Under the pieces are notes generated by a model, which had not been told where the DNA came from, did no database searches, and saw nothing but the letters and a program-made list of their open reading frames with translations. 64,000 nt of DNA from Roseiarcus sp963767245 (lineage in GTDB: Bacteria; Pseudomonadota; Alphaproteobacteria; Rhizobiales; Beijerinckiaceae). Location: the NCBI GenBank assembly GCA_963767245.1, contig CAVYDG010000010.1:248001-312000 (forward strand), written 5' to 3'. The translations under genes were made by a program, and so were the position numbers. Below, one piece after another: positions 19,086 through 27,819 of the stretch (position 1 is its first letter; each line of letters opens with the position of its first letter).

Positions 19086-19475
19086 ATGAGCGAACTGACG
19101 TGTCTTGGACTGAGCGTGTTGTTATGGCTGGCGCATGTTCTCACTCAGGCCTTTGCTGCACGCGGCGAGTTTGGCGACGCCTATCTGTTCACGCCTCGCG
19201 ACGCGGAGCCGGCGGTCAAGGGCCTCGCCTACGGCCGGGCGACGCGCGCGCTCGCCAATTATGTCGAGAACTACGGCCCGTTTATCGCCCTGGCGCTGGC
19301 GCTGATCGCGACCGGACAGGCAGGCGGCCTGGGAGCGGCCGGGGCGACGATCTGGATTATCGCCCGTATCATCTACTTGCCAATCTACCTCGCGGGCATC
19401 ATCTACGTCCGTACTGGGCTTTGGGCAATTTCGGTCATCGGGCTCTTGATGATGCTCTACCGTCTCGTCGTCTGA
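19086..19475 (+). CDS. MAPEG-family membrane protein
   Basis: 129 residues with four hydrophobic helices and the family's polar loop between helices 1 and 2, including GRATRALANYVENYGPF (conserved R/N/E residues). GGGAGG lies upstream of the ATG. MAPEG proteins are membrane glutathione transferases or related enzymes; bacterial members of this short type are mostly uncharacterised. It sits between sucB and lpdA, a position it also holds in other Rhizobiales as far as I recall. No role in the TCA cycle is known. Confidence 0.8.
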   Translation: MSELTCLGLSVLLWLAHVLTQAFAARGEFGDAYLFTPRDAEPAVKGLAYGRATRALANYVENYGPFIALALALIATGQAGGLGAAGATIWIIARIIYLPIYLAGIIYVRTGLWAISVIGLLMMLYRLVV

Positions 19476-19547
19476 ACAGCGACGCCTCGGCGCAGGGATC
19501 AGACCCCGCGCGCGCCCAGTCGTCGCGGCAGGCGAGAGAGAACTCGA

Positions 19548-20945
19548 ATGAGCTATGACGTTGTGGTGATCGGCTCCGGCCCCGGGGGCTACGTTTGCGC
19601 GATCCGCGCGGCGCAGCTCGGCATGAAGGTCGCGGTGGTCGAAAAGATGAAGACGCTCGGTGGAACCTGCCTCAACATCGGCTGCATTCCGTCCAAGGCG
19701 CTTCTTTATGCGACGGAAATGTTCGACGAGGCGGCGCACGGCCTTGGCCCTCTTGGCGTCGTCGTCGAGCCGCCAAAGCTCGATCTCGCGAGGATGATGA
19801 AACACAAGGACGACACCGTCGCCGCCAACGTCAACGGTGTCGCCTACCTGTTCAAGAAGAACAAGATCGACTGGATGCAGGGCGAAGGGCGGATCGCATC
19901 GCCGGGAAAAGTGATCGTCAAGGCCGCCGACGGCAAGGAGACGACGATCGAGACGAAGGCGATCGTCATCGCGACTGGGTCCGATGTCGCCCGCCTGCCG
20001 GGGGTCGAGATCGACGAGAAGACGGTCGTCTCGTCGACCGGCGCGCTCAGCCTCCCGGCGCCGCCGAAGAAGCTGATCGTCGTCGGCGCCGGCGTCATCG
20101 GGCTCGAGCTCGGTTCGGTCTGGCGGCGCCTCGGAGCCGAGGTGACCGTGGTGGAATTTCTCGACCGCGTCCTGACGGGGATCGACGGCGAGGTCGCCAA
20201 ACTGATGCAACGCACGCTGGAAAAACAGGGGCTCGTCTTTCACCTTGGCCACAAGCTGACCAAGGTCGAAAAGGCGGGGGCGGGCGTCAAGGCGACGATT
20301 GAGCCTGCGGCAGGCGGCGAGGCGAAGACAATCGACGCCGACATTGTGCTCGTCGCCATTGGCCGCCGTCCGTTCACCGAGGGCTTGGGCCTCGACGCCT
20401 TGGGGGTCAAGACCGAGCGTGGCCAGGTCGTGGTCGACGCCCATTACGCCACCAGCATTACGGGGATCTATGCGATCGGCGATGTGATCCGCGGGCCGAT
20501 GCTCGCCCATAAGGCGGAGGACGAAGGCGTCGCGCTGGCCGAGCTGCTGGCCGGGCAGGCGGGCCACGTCAATTATGGGGTCATTCCCAACGTCGTCTAC
20601 ACCACCCCCGAGGTCGCTTCGGTCGGCAAAAGCGAAGAAGAGCTCAAAGCCGAGGGCGTGGCCTACGCCATCGGCAAGTTTCCGTTCACCGCCAACGGGC
20701 GGGCGCGGGCGATGCGTCACACCGACGGCTTCGTGAAGATCCTTGCCGACGCTGCCAGCGACCGGGTGCTTGGCGGCCATATCGTCGGCTTCGGCGCCGG
20801 TGAGATGATCCACGAGATCGCGGTCCTGATGGAGTTCGGGGGTTCGGCCGAAGACCTCGCCCGCACCTGCCATGCTCACCCGACGATGTCCGAAGCGGTC
20901 AAGGAAGCGGCGATGGCGGTGGCCAAGCGCGCCATCCATATCTAG
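19548..20945 (+). CDS. lpdA: Dihydrolipoamide dehydrogenase (E3)
   Basis: 465 residues. FAD loop GSGPGGYVCAIRAAQ at about 9-23, redox-active disulfide GGTCLNIGCIPSKALL at about 40-55, NAD loop VGAGVIGLELGSVW at about 180, and the C-terminal HAHPTMSEAVKEAA with the catalytic His-Glu pair. It reoxidises dihydrolipoamide of the E2 core with NAD and ends the TCA operon. It may also serve pyruvate dehydrogenase or glycine cleavage. No strong terminator is visible directly after it. Confidence 0.95.
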   Translation: MSYDVVVIGSGPGGYVCAIRAAQLGMKVAVVEKMKTLGGTCLNIGCIPSKALLYATEMFDEAAHGLGPLGVVVEPPKLDLARMMKHKDDTVAANVNGVAYLFKKNKIDWMQGEGRIASPGKVIVKAADGKETTIETKAIVIATGSDVARLPGVEIDEKTVVSSTGALSLPAPPKKLIVVGAGVIGLELGSVWRRLGAEVTVVEFLDRVLTGIDGEVAKLMQRTLEKQGLVFHLGHKLTKVEKAGAGVKATIEPAAGGEAKTIDADIVLVAIGRRPFTEGLGLDALGVKTERGQVVVDAHYATSITGIYAIGDVIRGPMLAHKAEDEGVALAELLAGQAGHVNYGVIPNVVYTTPEVASVGKSEEELKAEGVAYAIGKFPFTANGRARAMRHTDGFVKILADAASDRVLGGHIVGFGAGEMIHEIAVLMEFGGSAEDLARTCHAHPTMSEAVKEAAMAVAKRAIHI

Positions 20946-21277
20946 GGCGCCGGCGTTGTGGCCGGGTCGCGATCGCTTTGACCAGCCCGTCCCGGGATAG
21001 GGCGATTGGCGTACCTTTTCCGGCGCAAAATTCTCGCTGTTACCGGCAAGAATGCTCCCTGTTGTTGGCAATAAATCTCCCTGTTCCGAATGGCCAGGAA
21101 TTGGGGGTTTCCGCTTCGCCGGCCGCCTGCGCGAAGCTCGAAGACGGCCGTTTCGCCCCGGCCCGAGAGCTCAGGGCGCGGATAATTCCTTTTGTTTTCA
21201 ATCGCCTGTCATTTTTCTCTTTTCAGGATGTCTGTTTTGGTATATTCTGATTTCTAGGACATGATCGCCTGGAGGGA
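20946..21277. other. Intergenic stretch without a supported gene
   Basis: 332 bases after lpdA. The first part is GC-rich. The part from about 21025 to 21090 has ATGCTCCCTGTTGTTGGC and similar TCCCTGTT repeats that recall the degenerate intergenic repeat elements of Rhizobiales, but the match is from memory only. The part 21180-21260 is T-rich with TATATTCT at 21240, a possible -10 for the next gene. No RNA gene was recognised. Confidence 0.35.
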
Positions 21278-22255
21278 ATGGCGAAGCAGAATTTCGGGTT
21301 TCATTTTTGCATTCGCGGTTCGGCACATGGCCGGAATGACCCGCGTCGACTTGAACGCAACTTGCTCTGTGAGATTTCTCCAACATCCGGGGGCTATCGC
21401 TTGAACACTGGACCCACGCAGCCTGAAGGCCACAATCTCAGGCGTCTTCACGCCGCCGTACATGTCGCAAGAGTTTCGCTAAACACGGGACGTCGGTTTT
21501 GGGTGGCGCTTTTTCTCAGCGTCGGACTGAGCGTTTCCGCTTTCGACGCGTCGGCCGTCGCCGACCCCAACGCCCTGTGGAACATCGTCCATGGCGAGTG
21601 CGTGCCCCATATGGAGGCGGGATTGGGGCCGAAGCCGTGCGAACGCGTCGATCTTGCCGGCGGCGTGGCCGAGGGCGTAGCGATTCTCAAGGACCTCGTC
21701 GGCGTTTCGCAGATGCTGGCGATTCCAACCCGGCGGATCACCGGGATCGAAGACCCACAGATGCTCGCCCCCGATGCGCCGCCGGTCTTCGCCGACGCGT
21801 GGGGAGCCAAAGATCTTGTCGAGGCGCGGCTAGGCCGCGCGCTGCCGCGGGAAGCCGTGGGGCTCGCGATCAATTCGAAATGGGCGCGGAGCCAGGAGCA
21901 GTTGCACGTCCATGTCGATTGCGCGGCCGTCCCGGTGGTGAAGGCTCTTGCCGAATACGCCTCTGCGCTCGACGACCAATGGCGCGCCATGACCGTCCCG
22001 CTCCGAGGACGGGTCTATTTCGCGCGCCGCGTCAACTCGGCCGATCTTCGTGACGTCGCGCCGCTGAAGCTCCTGGCGGACGGCCTCGAGGGCGCGCGGA
22101 CCCAGATGGGCGCTTATAGCCTCGCGGCCATCGGCGCGACTTTTGACGAAAGGCCCGGCTTCATCCTGCTCGCCGATGAGTTCTCGCTGGAGGGTGGAGG
22201 CCATGCGGAGGACCTCCAGGACCACGATTGCGCGATCGCCCATTCCGCGCCATGA
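21278..22255 (+). CDS. cdh: CDP-diacylglycerol pyrophosphatase
   Basis: 325 residues as drawn; the signal anchor RRFWVALFLSVGLSV begins only at about residue 72, so the true start may be the TTG at 21401 or later. The HIT-like motif SQEQLHVHVDC with ALWNIVHGECVP upstream identifies the CDP-diacylglycerol diphosphatase family, which hydrolyses CDP-diacylglycerol to phosphatidate and CMP at the inner membrane's outer face. The normal family length is about 250 residues, which again favours a later start. It is the first of several envelope-related genes. Confidence 0.8.
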   Translation: MAKQNFGFHFCIRGSAHGRNDPRRLERNLLCEISPTSGGYRLNTGPTQPEGHNLRRLHAAVHVARVSLNTGRRFWVALFLSVGLSVSAFDASAVADPNALWNIVHGECVPHMEAGLGPKPCERVDLAGGVAEGVAILKDLVGVSQMLAIPTRRITGIEDPQMLAPDAPPVFADAWGAKDLVEARLGRALPREAVGLAINSKWARSQEQLHVHVDCAAVPVVKALAEYASALDDQWRAMTVPLRGRVYFARRVNSADLRDVAPLKLLADGLEGARTQMGAYSLAAIGATFDERPGFILLADEFSLEGGGHAEDLQDHDCAIAHSAP

Positions 22256-22400
22256 TTTGGTCCGGTTCGCCTTGGCGGCCCAGGGGGACCAAACCAGAAG
22301 CCAGGGACAGCGGAGCGGTCATGGCTTAGCGTCAAGACCATACGAGAGGGGTCGCGCCATTTTGCCGCGAGGGCCAGGGTGGAGAAGGGGGAGGGGCGAG

Positions 22401-22931
22401 ATGCGCACGCTGTTCAAGCACATCCTGGCGTTTGCGGTCCTGTTGGCGGCGCCGACCTATGCACATGCCTACGTTGATATCAACGTCGACCTGTCGTCGC
22501 AGACGATGACCGTGCGTTCCGGCTCAGGCGAAACCTACGTCTGGCCAATCTCCTCGGGCCGGGCCGGTTATGCGACCCCGCGTGGAGTTTTCCGCCCGAG
22601 AGCGCTTTACGCGATGGTCCACTCCGCCAAGTACGATAACGCGCCGATGCCGCATTCGATCTTCTTCCATGGCCAGTATGCGATCCACGGCACGACCGCG
22701 GTCGGCAATCTTGGCCGGCCGGCTTCGCACGGCTGCGTCCGGCTTTCGCCCGCCAACGCCGCGACACTGTTCGCCATGGTTGAACGGGAGGGGGCGGAAA
22801 TCCGCATCGTCGGGTCGCCGTTCAGCGATGAAGCGCGCGGCGAACGGCGCTCCGAGTCGGCGCTCGGGTTCGCGCCGGTCCGCCACACGCGGACGCTCAA
22901 ACAGTGGGCGCGCGATCCGTTGGCCCGTTGA
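22401..22931 (+). CDS. L,D-transpeptidase (YkuD domain)
   Basis: 176 residues. Sec signal peptide MRTLFKHILAFAVLLAAPTY with cleavage near AHA. The YkuD catalytic signature is complete: HGTTAVGNLGRPASHGCVRL, with the nucleophile Cys and the two His. GGGGAGGGG directly before the ATG fixes the start. It forms 3-3 peptidoglycan cross-links or anchors lipoprotein in the periplasm. The short C-terminal tail is Arg-rich. No LysM or other binding domain is present. Confidence 0.9.
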   Translation: MRTLFKHILAFAVLLAAPTYAHAYVDINVDLSSQTMTVRSGSGETYVWPISSGRAGYATPRGVFRPRALYAMVHSAKYDNAPMPHSIFFHGQYAIHGTTAVGNLGRPASHGCVRLSPANAATLFAMVEREGAEIRIVGSPFSDEARGERRSESALGFAPVRHTRTLKQWARDPLAR

Positions 22932-23080
22932 GCGGGCGAAAGCGAGAGCCCTCGCAACCGATCAAGAGCGCGCGGCATCATGGGCAAAAATTCACGTTCC
23001 CGGGTGTCGCGTTTTCCCTTTGTTTAGGATATCAGGCCTACCGGGATCGAACCGGCGAAAGCCGTTTGAGGAGACCTTTG

Positions 23081-23950
23081 GTGCATAGACGTCAATTTAT
23101 CGCCGGCGCCGCCGGCCTGATTGCGGGTTCGCTCGCGCCGCGGCTGGCGATGGCTGACGTTCCGACGGCTTTCACCTTCGACATGTCGCCGCCGACGGAT
23201 ACTCGCGAGAAGTTCGTCGCCTGGGGCGTCGCGCAGCGCGGCGAGGATCCCAAATACCTGGGCGAGCGATTCGACCGTTACGGCGCGATGGTGCGCAACG
23301 AGGACCTGGTCAACGATCGCCACAAGCACGCCTTTCTCCTGACGCCGCGCGAGAAGTTCGTGCTGCAGCAGAATTTGGGCCGCGCCTACGACCACGCCTT
23401 CCTCGATATCGGCTACGGCGTTACAATTTCGGGCCCCCACATCGTCGGTCGGATGACGTCGAACATCGATCCAAAGGTTGGGGAGAGGGTGCTGGAGATC
23501 GGCACCGGCTCGGGGTACCAGTCCGCGTATCTCTCGCACCTGACCGACCAAGTTTACACCATCGAGATCATCAAGCCGCTCGCCGATCGCACCCGCTCGA
23601 TTTATGACCAGCTCATCAAGGATGGCTACAAGGAGTTCGAGGTCATCAAGAGCACGGCCGCCGACGGCTATTTTGGGTGGGAAGAGGCGGCGCCGTTCGA
23701 CAAGATCATCGTCACCTGCGGCATCGACCACGTTCCGCCGCCGCTGCTGCAGCAGCTTAAGCCGGGCGGGATCATGGTCATTCCGGTCGGGCCGCCGGGC
23801 GCCCAACGCGTGTTGAAAGTCATCAAGAGCCAAGGCGCCGACGGCCAGATGACGGTAGCGCGATCCGACATCTACGGCGGGCGAATCGTCCCATTTGTGC
23901 CGTTCACCAAGCTTGAAGGCGATCAGATCGTCGGCACGCACAATAACTAG
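23081..23950 (+). CDS. Exported PCMT-like protein-L-isoaspartate O-methyltransferase
   Basis: 289 residues from GTG with GAGGAG eight bases upstream. The N-terminus HRRQFIAGAAGLIAGSLAP is a twin-arginine-type signal, ending at AMA. The methyltransferase domain has RVLEIGTGSGYQSAYLSHL (motif I), YTIEIIKPLA and DKIIVTCGIDHVPPPLL, then LKPGGIMVIPVG, all typical of PCMT. Cytoplasmic PCMT repairs isoaspartyl residues; this copy appears to be exported, where SAM is normally lacking, so its activity is uncertain. It is followed by a membrane spermidine-synthase-like gene. Confidence 0.82.
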   Translation: MHRRQFIAGAAGLIAGSLAPRLAMADVPTAFTFDMSPPTDTREKFVAWGVAQRGEDPKYLGERFDRYGAMVRNEDLVNDRHKHAFLLTPREKFVLQQNLGRAYDHAFLDIGYGVTISGPHIVGRMTSNIDPKVGERVLEIGTGSGYQSAYLSHLTDQVYTIEIIKPLADRTRSIYDQLIKDGYKEFEVIKSTAADGYFGWEEAAPFDKIIVTCGIDHVPPPLLQQLKPGGIMVIPVGPPGAQRVLKVIKSQGADGQMTVARSDIYGGRIVPFVPFTKLEGDQIVGTHNN

Positions 23951-24037
23951 CGCCCGGTTGACATTGAGAATCGCTGCGGTCACGGCCTCCGCTCCCACGG
24001 CGCGGCGGTTGCGCCTGCCCGGTCGCCCCGACACGCA

Positions 24038-26725
24038 ATGAACGAAGCGAGCAAGCTCCCGGCCGCGGACATCCTCGACGCCGAGCCGCAGCTCGACGCA
24101 GAGCCCGATTTGAGCTCGCGCGTCGGGCTCTACTTCGCTGTGGGCTTGGGCGCGGGCGCGGTGATTGCGCTGCAGATCGATGTCATGCGCGTTTTTTCCG
24201 TCGGCAGCTGGGCGCATTTCGGCTCGCTGGTGGTGAGCCTGGCGATGCTCGGCTTCGGCTTGGCGAGCGCGACAATGACCGTCGCCAAGGACTGGTTCGC
24301 CCGCCATTGGCGCGGAACCGCGACCTTTTCGCTTGCGCTATTCGGGCCGCTCGCGGTCGCCGCCAACCTCTTTGTGCAGCATCTCGGCTTCAACGCCATC
24401 TTCCTGGTGTCCGACCCGGCGCAAAAGTGGAAGCTGTTGCAGATTTTCCTCGCGGAGCTGACGCCGTTCCTGGCCGGCGCGTTCTTCCTGGGATGCGTCT
24501 TCCTCAGGAGCAATCGTACCTTCGGCCGCGTCTATTTCGCCGATCTTGCCGGCGCCGGGCTCTGCGGCCTCGTCGTGCTGTTAGCGATGTACGTGTTCAC
24601 GCCCGCCAATTTGATCGTGGCGCCGTTGGCGCTGTGGTTCGCGGCCTGCGTGGCGTGGGCGTTCGGCCCCGGAGGACGTGTCACGCTGATTCCATTTGTC
24701 GCCGCCGGTGTGGTCGCGTTCGCCGGCCATTTCGTCGCGCCGCAGATGTTTGGCCTCAAGACGCTGGCCGTCAACGACTACAAGGGCGTCGCCTACGCGC
24801 GCAAATTCCCGGACGCGAAAAAGGTCTACGAGAGCGCTTCGCCATTCGGCTTCCTCGAGGCCTATTCGAGTTCCTATCTGCATTTTGCGCCTGGCCTCTC
24901 GGACAACGCCGGCTTCACCTTGGCGACGATGCCGGCCAACGCCTATCTCGGCCTTTACATCGACGGCGACGGTCCGATCGGCATCATGCGCGATCTGACC
25001 GACAAGGAGACGGCGTACTTCCACTTCCTGCCGATGGTCTACCCCTACGTCATCAAGTCGGCGCCGAAGACTTTCATCGTCCAATTCGGCGGCGGTATCT
25101 CGACCGAGGTGGCGCTGCACTCCGGCGCCAAGGACGTGACGGTCGCCGAAGGCAATCGCGCCGTTCTCGAGGCGTTTCACGACGACGTGATCCGGAACTT
25201 CACCGGCGACATTCTGTCCAAGGTCCACGTCATTGATTACGAGGGCCGCCACTTCCTGGCCCACACCAATGAGCGGTTCGACGTCATCGACCTTTCGCTC
25301 GCGGATTCGGTCGGACTCTCCAACCCTGGCGGCTTCGCGATCGTGGAGAAGTTCTCCTACACGAAGGAGGCGATGGAGACCTACATGCGCGCCCTGGCTC
25401 CAGGCGGCGTGCTGTCGGTCACGCTCTGGAACAAGGAGGAGCCGCCGAAGTCGGTCTTGAAGCTCTATGCGACAATGGCCGCGGCGGCGCGAGACGTCGA
25501 TACCGCGCATATGGCGAATTCCTTCTTCGTCGCCTCGTCCTACCTCTCAACAGCGACCGTGCTTTATAAGAGCGGCGGTTTCACCCCCGACGAGATCGAG
25601 AAACTGCGCGCCCACACGCGCTCAATGTCGTTTGACGAGATCTATTCGCCGGGTTTCTTCTATGATTCGTCGCAGACCGACAGCACCCTCGGGGGCTATA
25701 TCGAGCAGATTTTTGCTGGCGCGGCCGGCGGCCCCCCGGCCGCTGAGCCAGCGGCGGTCGCCGACACGAACGCTCCGGCTGGTCAGGACGCCGACGCGCC
25801 GCCTTCCGGCAAGTCTGACGATGGCGTCCTGCCAGCCACCGTCATGGGCCGGCTCGCCTGGCACGCCCTCGTCGCCAACCAGTGGCCGGAGATCGCGGAT
25901 CGTTACGTGTTCAATACGCGCGCGCTCACCAACGATGCGCCCTATTTCGCCGCCTATGTGAAGACCCCGGACCTGCCGCGCGTCCTCGACCGGCTCGAGC
26001 TCTTACAGGACGAGTGGGGCTATCTCCTGATCTGGGCGACGCTCGGCGTCGCCTGTCTGACTGCGACCGTGCTACTGGCCATACCCCTGATCTGGGGTTG
26101 GCGGACCATCTTCTCCCGCTCGCGCGGCAAGCTCTTGACCGTCATTTACTTTGCCTGTCTCGGCGCCGGCTACATCATGGTCGAAGTCGGGCTCATCGCG
26201 CACTTCGTGATGGCGCTGGGAAATCCGACCATCTCGGCCTCGGTGCTGATTACCGGCATGCTGGTGTTCTCGGGCCTCGGCGCGCTGGCCTCGGAGCGCG
26301 CTTTGCCTCACATGCGGACGGTCATGCCGATTTTGTTCGTCGCCGTCGCGGCGCTACTGATTCTCTATGGATTGTTCCTGGGCCGGGCGCTCGACGCGAT
26401 CGGCGCCTTCCCCTATGCGGCGCGTCTCCTCTGCTCTTTCCTTCTGATTGCGCCGCCAGCCTTCCTTATGGGCTTCCCGATGCCGGTGGCGATGACGACG
26501 CTCGGGCGCCTCGGCAAGGATCACATGTTCGTCTGGGCGTGGGGCGTCAACGGCTGCTTCTCAGTGATCGGGGCCGCGGCCGCGCCGGTCATCGCGACCA
26601 ATTTCGGCCTTGCCGCGGTGATCGAGGTCGCCGGCCTTGCTTACCTGTTGGCGATTCCCGCCTTCTATGGCGTCATCGCACCCAATAGCGCTCGGATTTC
26701 GAAGCGGATCGAAGCGCGAGCCTGA
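24038..26725 (+). CDS. Polytopic membrane protein with spermidine-synthase-like domain
   Basis: 895 residues. About six to seven transmembrane helices fill residues 30-235, a soluble spermidine-synthase-like Rossmann domain lies at about 240-580 (QFGGGISTEVALHSGAKDV as the nucleotide loop, then VIDLSLADSVGLS and LAPGGVLSVTLWN), and further helices run from about 660 to 880. An Ala/Pro-rich insert is at about 565-600. The family has no established reaction; the soluble part would bind SAM or decarboxylated SAM. The gene starts 87 bases after the exported PCMT gene, suggesting joint function. Confidence 0.78.
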   Translation: MNEASKLPAADILDAEPQLDAEPDLSSRVGLYFAVGLGAGAVIALQIDVMRVFSVGSWAHFGSLVVSLAMLGFGLASATMTVAKDWFARHWRGTATFSLALFGPLAVAANLFVQHLGFNAIFLVSDPAQKWKLLQIFLAELTPFLAGAFFLGCVFLRSNRTFGRVYFADLAGAGLCGLVVLLAMYVFTPANLIVAPLALWFAACVAWAFGPGGRVTLIPFVAAGVVAFAGHFVAPQMFGLKTLAVNDYKGVAYARKFPDAKKVYESASPFGFLEAYSSSYLHFAPGLSDNAGFTLATMPANAYLGLYIDGDGPIGIMRDLTDKETAYFHFLPMVYPYVIKSAPKTFIVQFGGGISTEVALHSGAKDVTVAEGNRAVLEAFHDDVIRNFTGDILSKVHVIDYEGRHFLAHTNERFDVIDLSLADSVGLSNPGGFAIVEKFSYTKEAMETYMRALAPGGVLSVTLWNKEEPPKSVLKLYATMAAAARDVDTAHMANSFFVASSYLSTATVLYKSGGFTPDEIEKLRAHTRSMSFDEIYSPGFFYDSSQTDSTLGGYIEQIFAGAAGGPPAAEPAAVADTNAPAGQDADAPPSGKSDDGVLPATVMGRLAWHALVANQWPEIADRYVFNTRALTNDAPYFAAYVKTPDLPRVLDRLELLQDEWGYLLIWATLGVACLTATVLLAIPLIWGWRTIFSRSRGKLLTVIYFACLGAGYIMVEVGLIAHFVMALGNPTISASVLITGMLVFSGLGALASERALPHMRTVMPILFVAVAALLILYGLFLGRALDAIGAFPYAARLLCSFLLIAPPAFLMGFPMPVAMTTLGRLGKDHMFVWAWGVNGCFSVIGAAAAPVIATNFGLAAVIEVAGLAYLLAIPAFYGVIAPNSARISKRIEARA

Positions 26726-27301
26726 GGCTAAAACTGACAATGAGACGACATATAACAATTTTGCAACGAATTGACGACGCCGCGAAGGCTCTTCGGTCGC
26801 TCACAAATAATTCATAATTGCCAAGCCCTTAAACGCCAAGACGAACATCGTTCGAAGTCAGCGCGAAGGTCGGTCGCGGCCGTCGCCACAACGCGGCGAC
26901 CCGGCGATGCGAACATTTTCACCCGAAAGGTTGCAACCGCATCGCGATCTTGTCCTTCGAATCAAGCCCTTGCATAAAGACTTTTTCAAGTTGTTCAATC
27001 TTGTCCGCTTTCGCCAGCCTCGCGTCGTTTTCCGTTCGCGAAGCGAAGGTTGCGCCGTCGCGCGAGCCGTGCCATATTGCCGAGATCAAGCAACGAGAAA
27101 AAAATTGGTTGCACGTAGTGTGTATGGGTGGGCGAGGCGTAAGTAGATAAAAAGAATAGACGCTTCAGTAAGAGCGGCGAAACAAGGGCGGTCGCAACTA
27201 GGTTCGGGCACGAAGTTGAGGGCCAGGTTTGTTTTGGCCCATTTTCTCGAATAGATTGAATCCGACGGAAATCCGTAGTGCGGGCTACGGAGGGAGAGGC
27301 A
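26726..27301. other. Intergenic region upstream of rhodanese/dnaA, no supported gene
   Basis: 576 bases with lower GC than the surroundings, most marked at 26740-26830 and 27090-27180. I searched by eye for DnaA boxes (TTATCCACA and its reverse), tRNA arms and transposon ends and saw none that convince. Short ORFs here lack ribosome sites. GGAGGGAGAGGCA at its end is the ribosome site of the rhodanese gene. It probably holds promoters. Confidence 0.4.
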
Positions 27302-27748
27302 ATGTCTTATCAAAACTTCGCTGGATATGCCGGAGATCTGCTTGCGGTCGACGCCTATGCTGTGCTGCAGGGCGATGCGTCCGCGGTTTTGATCGACGTC
27401 CGGACCGAGGCGGAGTGGGCCTATGTTGGCACGCCGGACATGCACGCGCTCGGCAAGACGCCTTTGTTCTTGGAATGGCAGAGCTATCCTTCAATGGCGA
27501 TCGACGCCGACTTCGTTGGCCGTCTCGAGGCGCTCTTGCAGTCGCGGAGCGTCGAGCGCGGCGCGTCGCTGGTGTTCCTGTGTCGTTCGGGGGCGCGGTC
27601 GCGCCACGCCGCAATCGCGATGACGGGTGCGGGTTGGGGCCCCTGCTTTAATATATCGGACGGGTTTGAAGGTCCGCTGGACGGTTCGCGCCGAAGAGGC
27701 GCCGCCGGCGGGTGGAAGGCAGGCGGCTTGCCCTGGACGCAGACATAA
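27302..27748 (+). CDS. Rhodanese-like sulfurtransferase domain protein
   Basis: 148 residues; strong ribosome site GGAGGGAGAGG before ATG. A single rhodanese domain: VLIDVRTEAEWAYVGTPD near the start and the active loop FLCRSGARSRHAAIAM with the persulfide-forming Cys (about residue 99). The loop CRSGARS fits thiosulfate- or persulfide-type sulfurtransferases. The C-terminus is Gly/Arg-rich. It lies 71 bases upstream of dnaA. Its sulfur donor and acceptor are unknown. Confidence 0.85.
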   Translation: MSYQNFAGYAGDLLAVDAYAVLQGDASAVLIDVRTEAEWAYVGTPDMHALGKTPLFLEWQSYPSMAIDADFVGRLEALLQSRSVERGASLVFLCRSGARSRHAAIAMTGAGWGPCFNISDGFEGPLDGSRRRGAAGGWKAGGLPWTQT

Positions 27749-27819
27749 AGCGTTCACCGCCCTCGTTCCTCGGCATCGCCGCATTTTCGGCTGTCCATCT
27801 TCACGCCCGGGCTACATTC

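Noticed and set aside
19122..21071. Long minus-strand frame across lpdA
   Set aside because: Shadow of lpdA and the MAPEG gene on the other strand.
26726..27301. Possible replication origin upstream of dnaA
   Set aside because: No DnaA-box (TTATCCACA-like) cluster was found; only somewhat lower GC content.
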